Assembly (NCBI GenBank): GCA_026770585.1
Contig: MU646833.1
Coordinates: forward strand, 14,298-27,930
Direction of reading: 5' to 3'
Length of the DNA: 13,633 nucleotides
Source: Baffinella frigidus
Lineage: Eukaryota; Cryptophyceae; Cryptomonadales; Baffinellaceae
A program made the position numbers and the translations under genes. Positions 12,900 to 13,633 of the stretch are shown here, piece by piece (within the stretch, counting starts at the first letter, position 1; every line of letters starts with the position of its first letter). Below the pieces are notes generated by a model. That model saw nothing but the letters and a program-made list of their open reading frames with translations. It was not told the DNA's origin and made no database searches.

Positions 12900-12947
12900 G
12901 GGGGCCGGAGTTGCTCACGGCGCTGGGGTTTGAGGAGGGCGAGACAG
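12900..12947 (+). CDS. PUB-domain gene, exon with LLTALGF motif
   Basis: A 48-nt exon after CTCTCCAG. GG completes the G of exon 12057 to Gly, then GPELLTALGFEEGET plus G. ELL-x-x-LGFEEGE is the most diagnostic PUB signature; peptide:N-glycanases have a near-identical MGFEEGE. The intron that follows starts with GC (GACAG then GCACAC), a GC-AG intron, as no GT lies at the needed position. It joins exon 13127 as GETGIVLDRAW or exon 13370 as GETDVVFDKAW. Confidence 0.72.
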
Positions 12948-13126
12948 GCACACACCCCACATCCCAAACCATAAACCCCAAACCCCAAAACCCAAAACCC
13001 AAAACCCCACACCCCAAACCCCAACCTAAACCCCACACCCCAAACCCCACACCCCAAACCATAAACCCCAAAACCCAAAACCCTAAACCCCTCCCCCCCT
13101 ACCCCCTACCCCAAACCCCACGCCAG
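12948..13126 (+). repeat. CCCCAAACC-filled GC-AG intron
   Basis: The 179-nt intron starts GCACACACCCC and ends ACGCCAG. It consists mainly of CCCCAAACC, CCCCACACC and CCCAAAAC units. Confidence 0.75.
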
Positions 13127-13172
13127 GCATCGTGCTCGACCGGGCGTGGTTCGAGCATGCGCGTCACGGACT
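13127..13172 (+). CDS. PUB-domain gene, alternative exon copy 1
   Basis: The 46-nt exon after CACGCCAG reads, with the previous G, GIVLDRAWFEHARHGL; its last two bases are CT before donor GTCTTACTT. It supplies the last strand and start of the final helix of the PUB fold, where family members have a hydrophobic strand followed by a charged helix. It has the same length and phase as 13370-13415. Because 46 is not a multiple of three and both need phase 1 at the 5' side, including both would shift the frame. Confidence 0.65.
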
Positions 13173-13240
13173 GTCTTACTTATGACTGTCTTACTTGTGA
13201 CTGTCTTGCTTATGACTGTCTTACTTATGACTGCCTTACT
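13169..13240 (+). repeat. 15-bp repeat grown from a splice donor
   Basis: Units GACTGTCTTACTTAT start at 13169, 13184, 13199 and 13214, then decay to GACTGCCTTACT. The first unit straddles the exon end (GGACT then GTCTTACTT), so every unit carries a donor-like GACT/GT. Confidence 0.85.
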
Positions 13241-13360
13241 GACTGACCTTACTGACTTGACTGCCTTACTGACTGACTGACTGACTGACTGGCTTGTTGT
13301 CTTGCTGGCTGACTGATTTGATTGACTTGATTCACTGACTGGCTGTCTGACTCACTCACT
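13229..13360 (+). repeat. GACT/TGAC tetranucleotide intron array
   Basis: Degenerate GACTGACT and TTGACTGA units fill the intron between the duplicated exons. It ends at acceptor GCACACCAG. Confidence 0.8.
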
Positions 13361-13369
13361 GCACACCAG

Positions 13370-13415
13370 ACGTCGTGTTCGACAAAGCGTGGCTCGAGCA
13401 AGCGCGTCACGGACT
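13370..13415 (+). CDS. PUB-domain gene, alternative exon copy 2
   Basis: Follows acceptor GCACACCAG. With the preceding G it reads DVVFDKAWLEQARHGL, and it ends CT before donor GTTTTACTT. It differs from copy 1 by conservative changes (GIVLDR to DVVFDK, FEH to LEQ). The changes are largely physicochemically similar, and both splice sites are intact, which suggests both are under selection. The gene continues beyond the window. Confidence 0.62.
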
Positions 13416-13633
13416 GTTTTACTTATGACTGCCTTACTGACTGACTGACTGACTGACTTGCTGTCTTATTGACTGATTTGATCTCACTCACTCACCCACT
13501 CAGTCACTCACTCGCTCACCCACTCACCCACTCACTCACTCACGCACTCACGCACTCACGCACTCACTCACTCACTCACTCACCCACTCACTCACTCGCT
13601 CGCTCACTCACTCACGCACTCACTCACTCACTC
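13412..13633 (+). repeat. Donor-derived repeat and CTCA microsatellite
   Basis: GACTGTTTTACTTAT at 13412, then GACT repeats to about 13460, then CTCACTCACTCA with CGCA and CCCA variants to the window end. It fills the intron after exon copy 2. Confidence 0.85.

Overview
The window reads as nuclear DNA of a unicellular eukaryote, most likely a microalga. GC-rich exons joined by GT-AG introns encode eukaryotic families. The introns are filled with plant-type telomere-like heptamers (CCCTAAA, the complement of TTTAGGG) or CT/GA microsatellites, and the gaps between genes hold many small inverted-repeat (MITE-like) elements. A prasinophyte-type green alga is one possibility, but TTTAGGG-type repeats also occur in other algal groups, so this is inference. 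All recognisable genes lie on the + strand.

Layout. (1) 1-2480: the 3' end of an aspartate-semialdehyde dehydrogenase gene (exons 232-291 and 1670-1778). It is surrounded by broken copies of the same two exons and by three copies plus remnants of a hairpin MITE family flanked by TA. (2) 2481-4849: mostly non-coding, with three further inverted-repeat elements (3425-3606, 3669-3826, 4047-4221) and perfect palindromes. (3) 4850-6596: a six-exon CPP/tesmin-type (CXC domain) DNA-binding protein with three complete CXC modules; its five short introns are almost entirely CCCTAAA-like repeat. A MITE abuts or terminates the last exon, and a possible seventh exon lies at 7066-7212. (4) 6580-8352: a cluster of MITEs of several families, including one inserted in one copy of a tandem duplication whose other copy preserves the empty site. 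(5) 8661-13633: the exons of one gene encoding a PUB-domain (p97/VCP-binding, peptide:N-glycanase-like) protein. The exons are 8661-8794, 9891-9989, 10725-10791, 12057-12159, 12900-12947 and then either 13127-13172 or 13370-13415, and the reading frame is kept at every junction. The last two are a duplicated, apparently mutually exclusive exon pair.

The unifying oddity is that the three genes carry broken or intact duplicates of their own exon edges in the adjacent introns or flanks. Some splice sites have themselves become part of satellite arrays. I see no operon, phage, CRISPR, tRNA or rRNA. The three genes (amino-acid biosynthesis, cell-cycle-type transcription factor, ubiquitin/p97 cofactor) have no obvious functional link. 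What the window shows best is a genome in which repeats and MITEs build introns and reshape exons.
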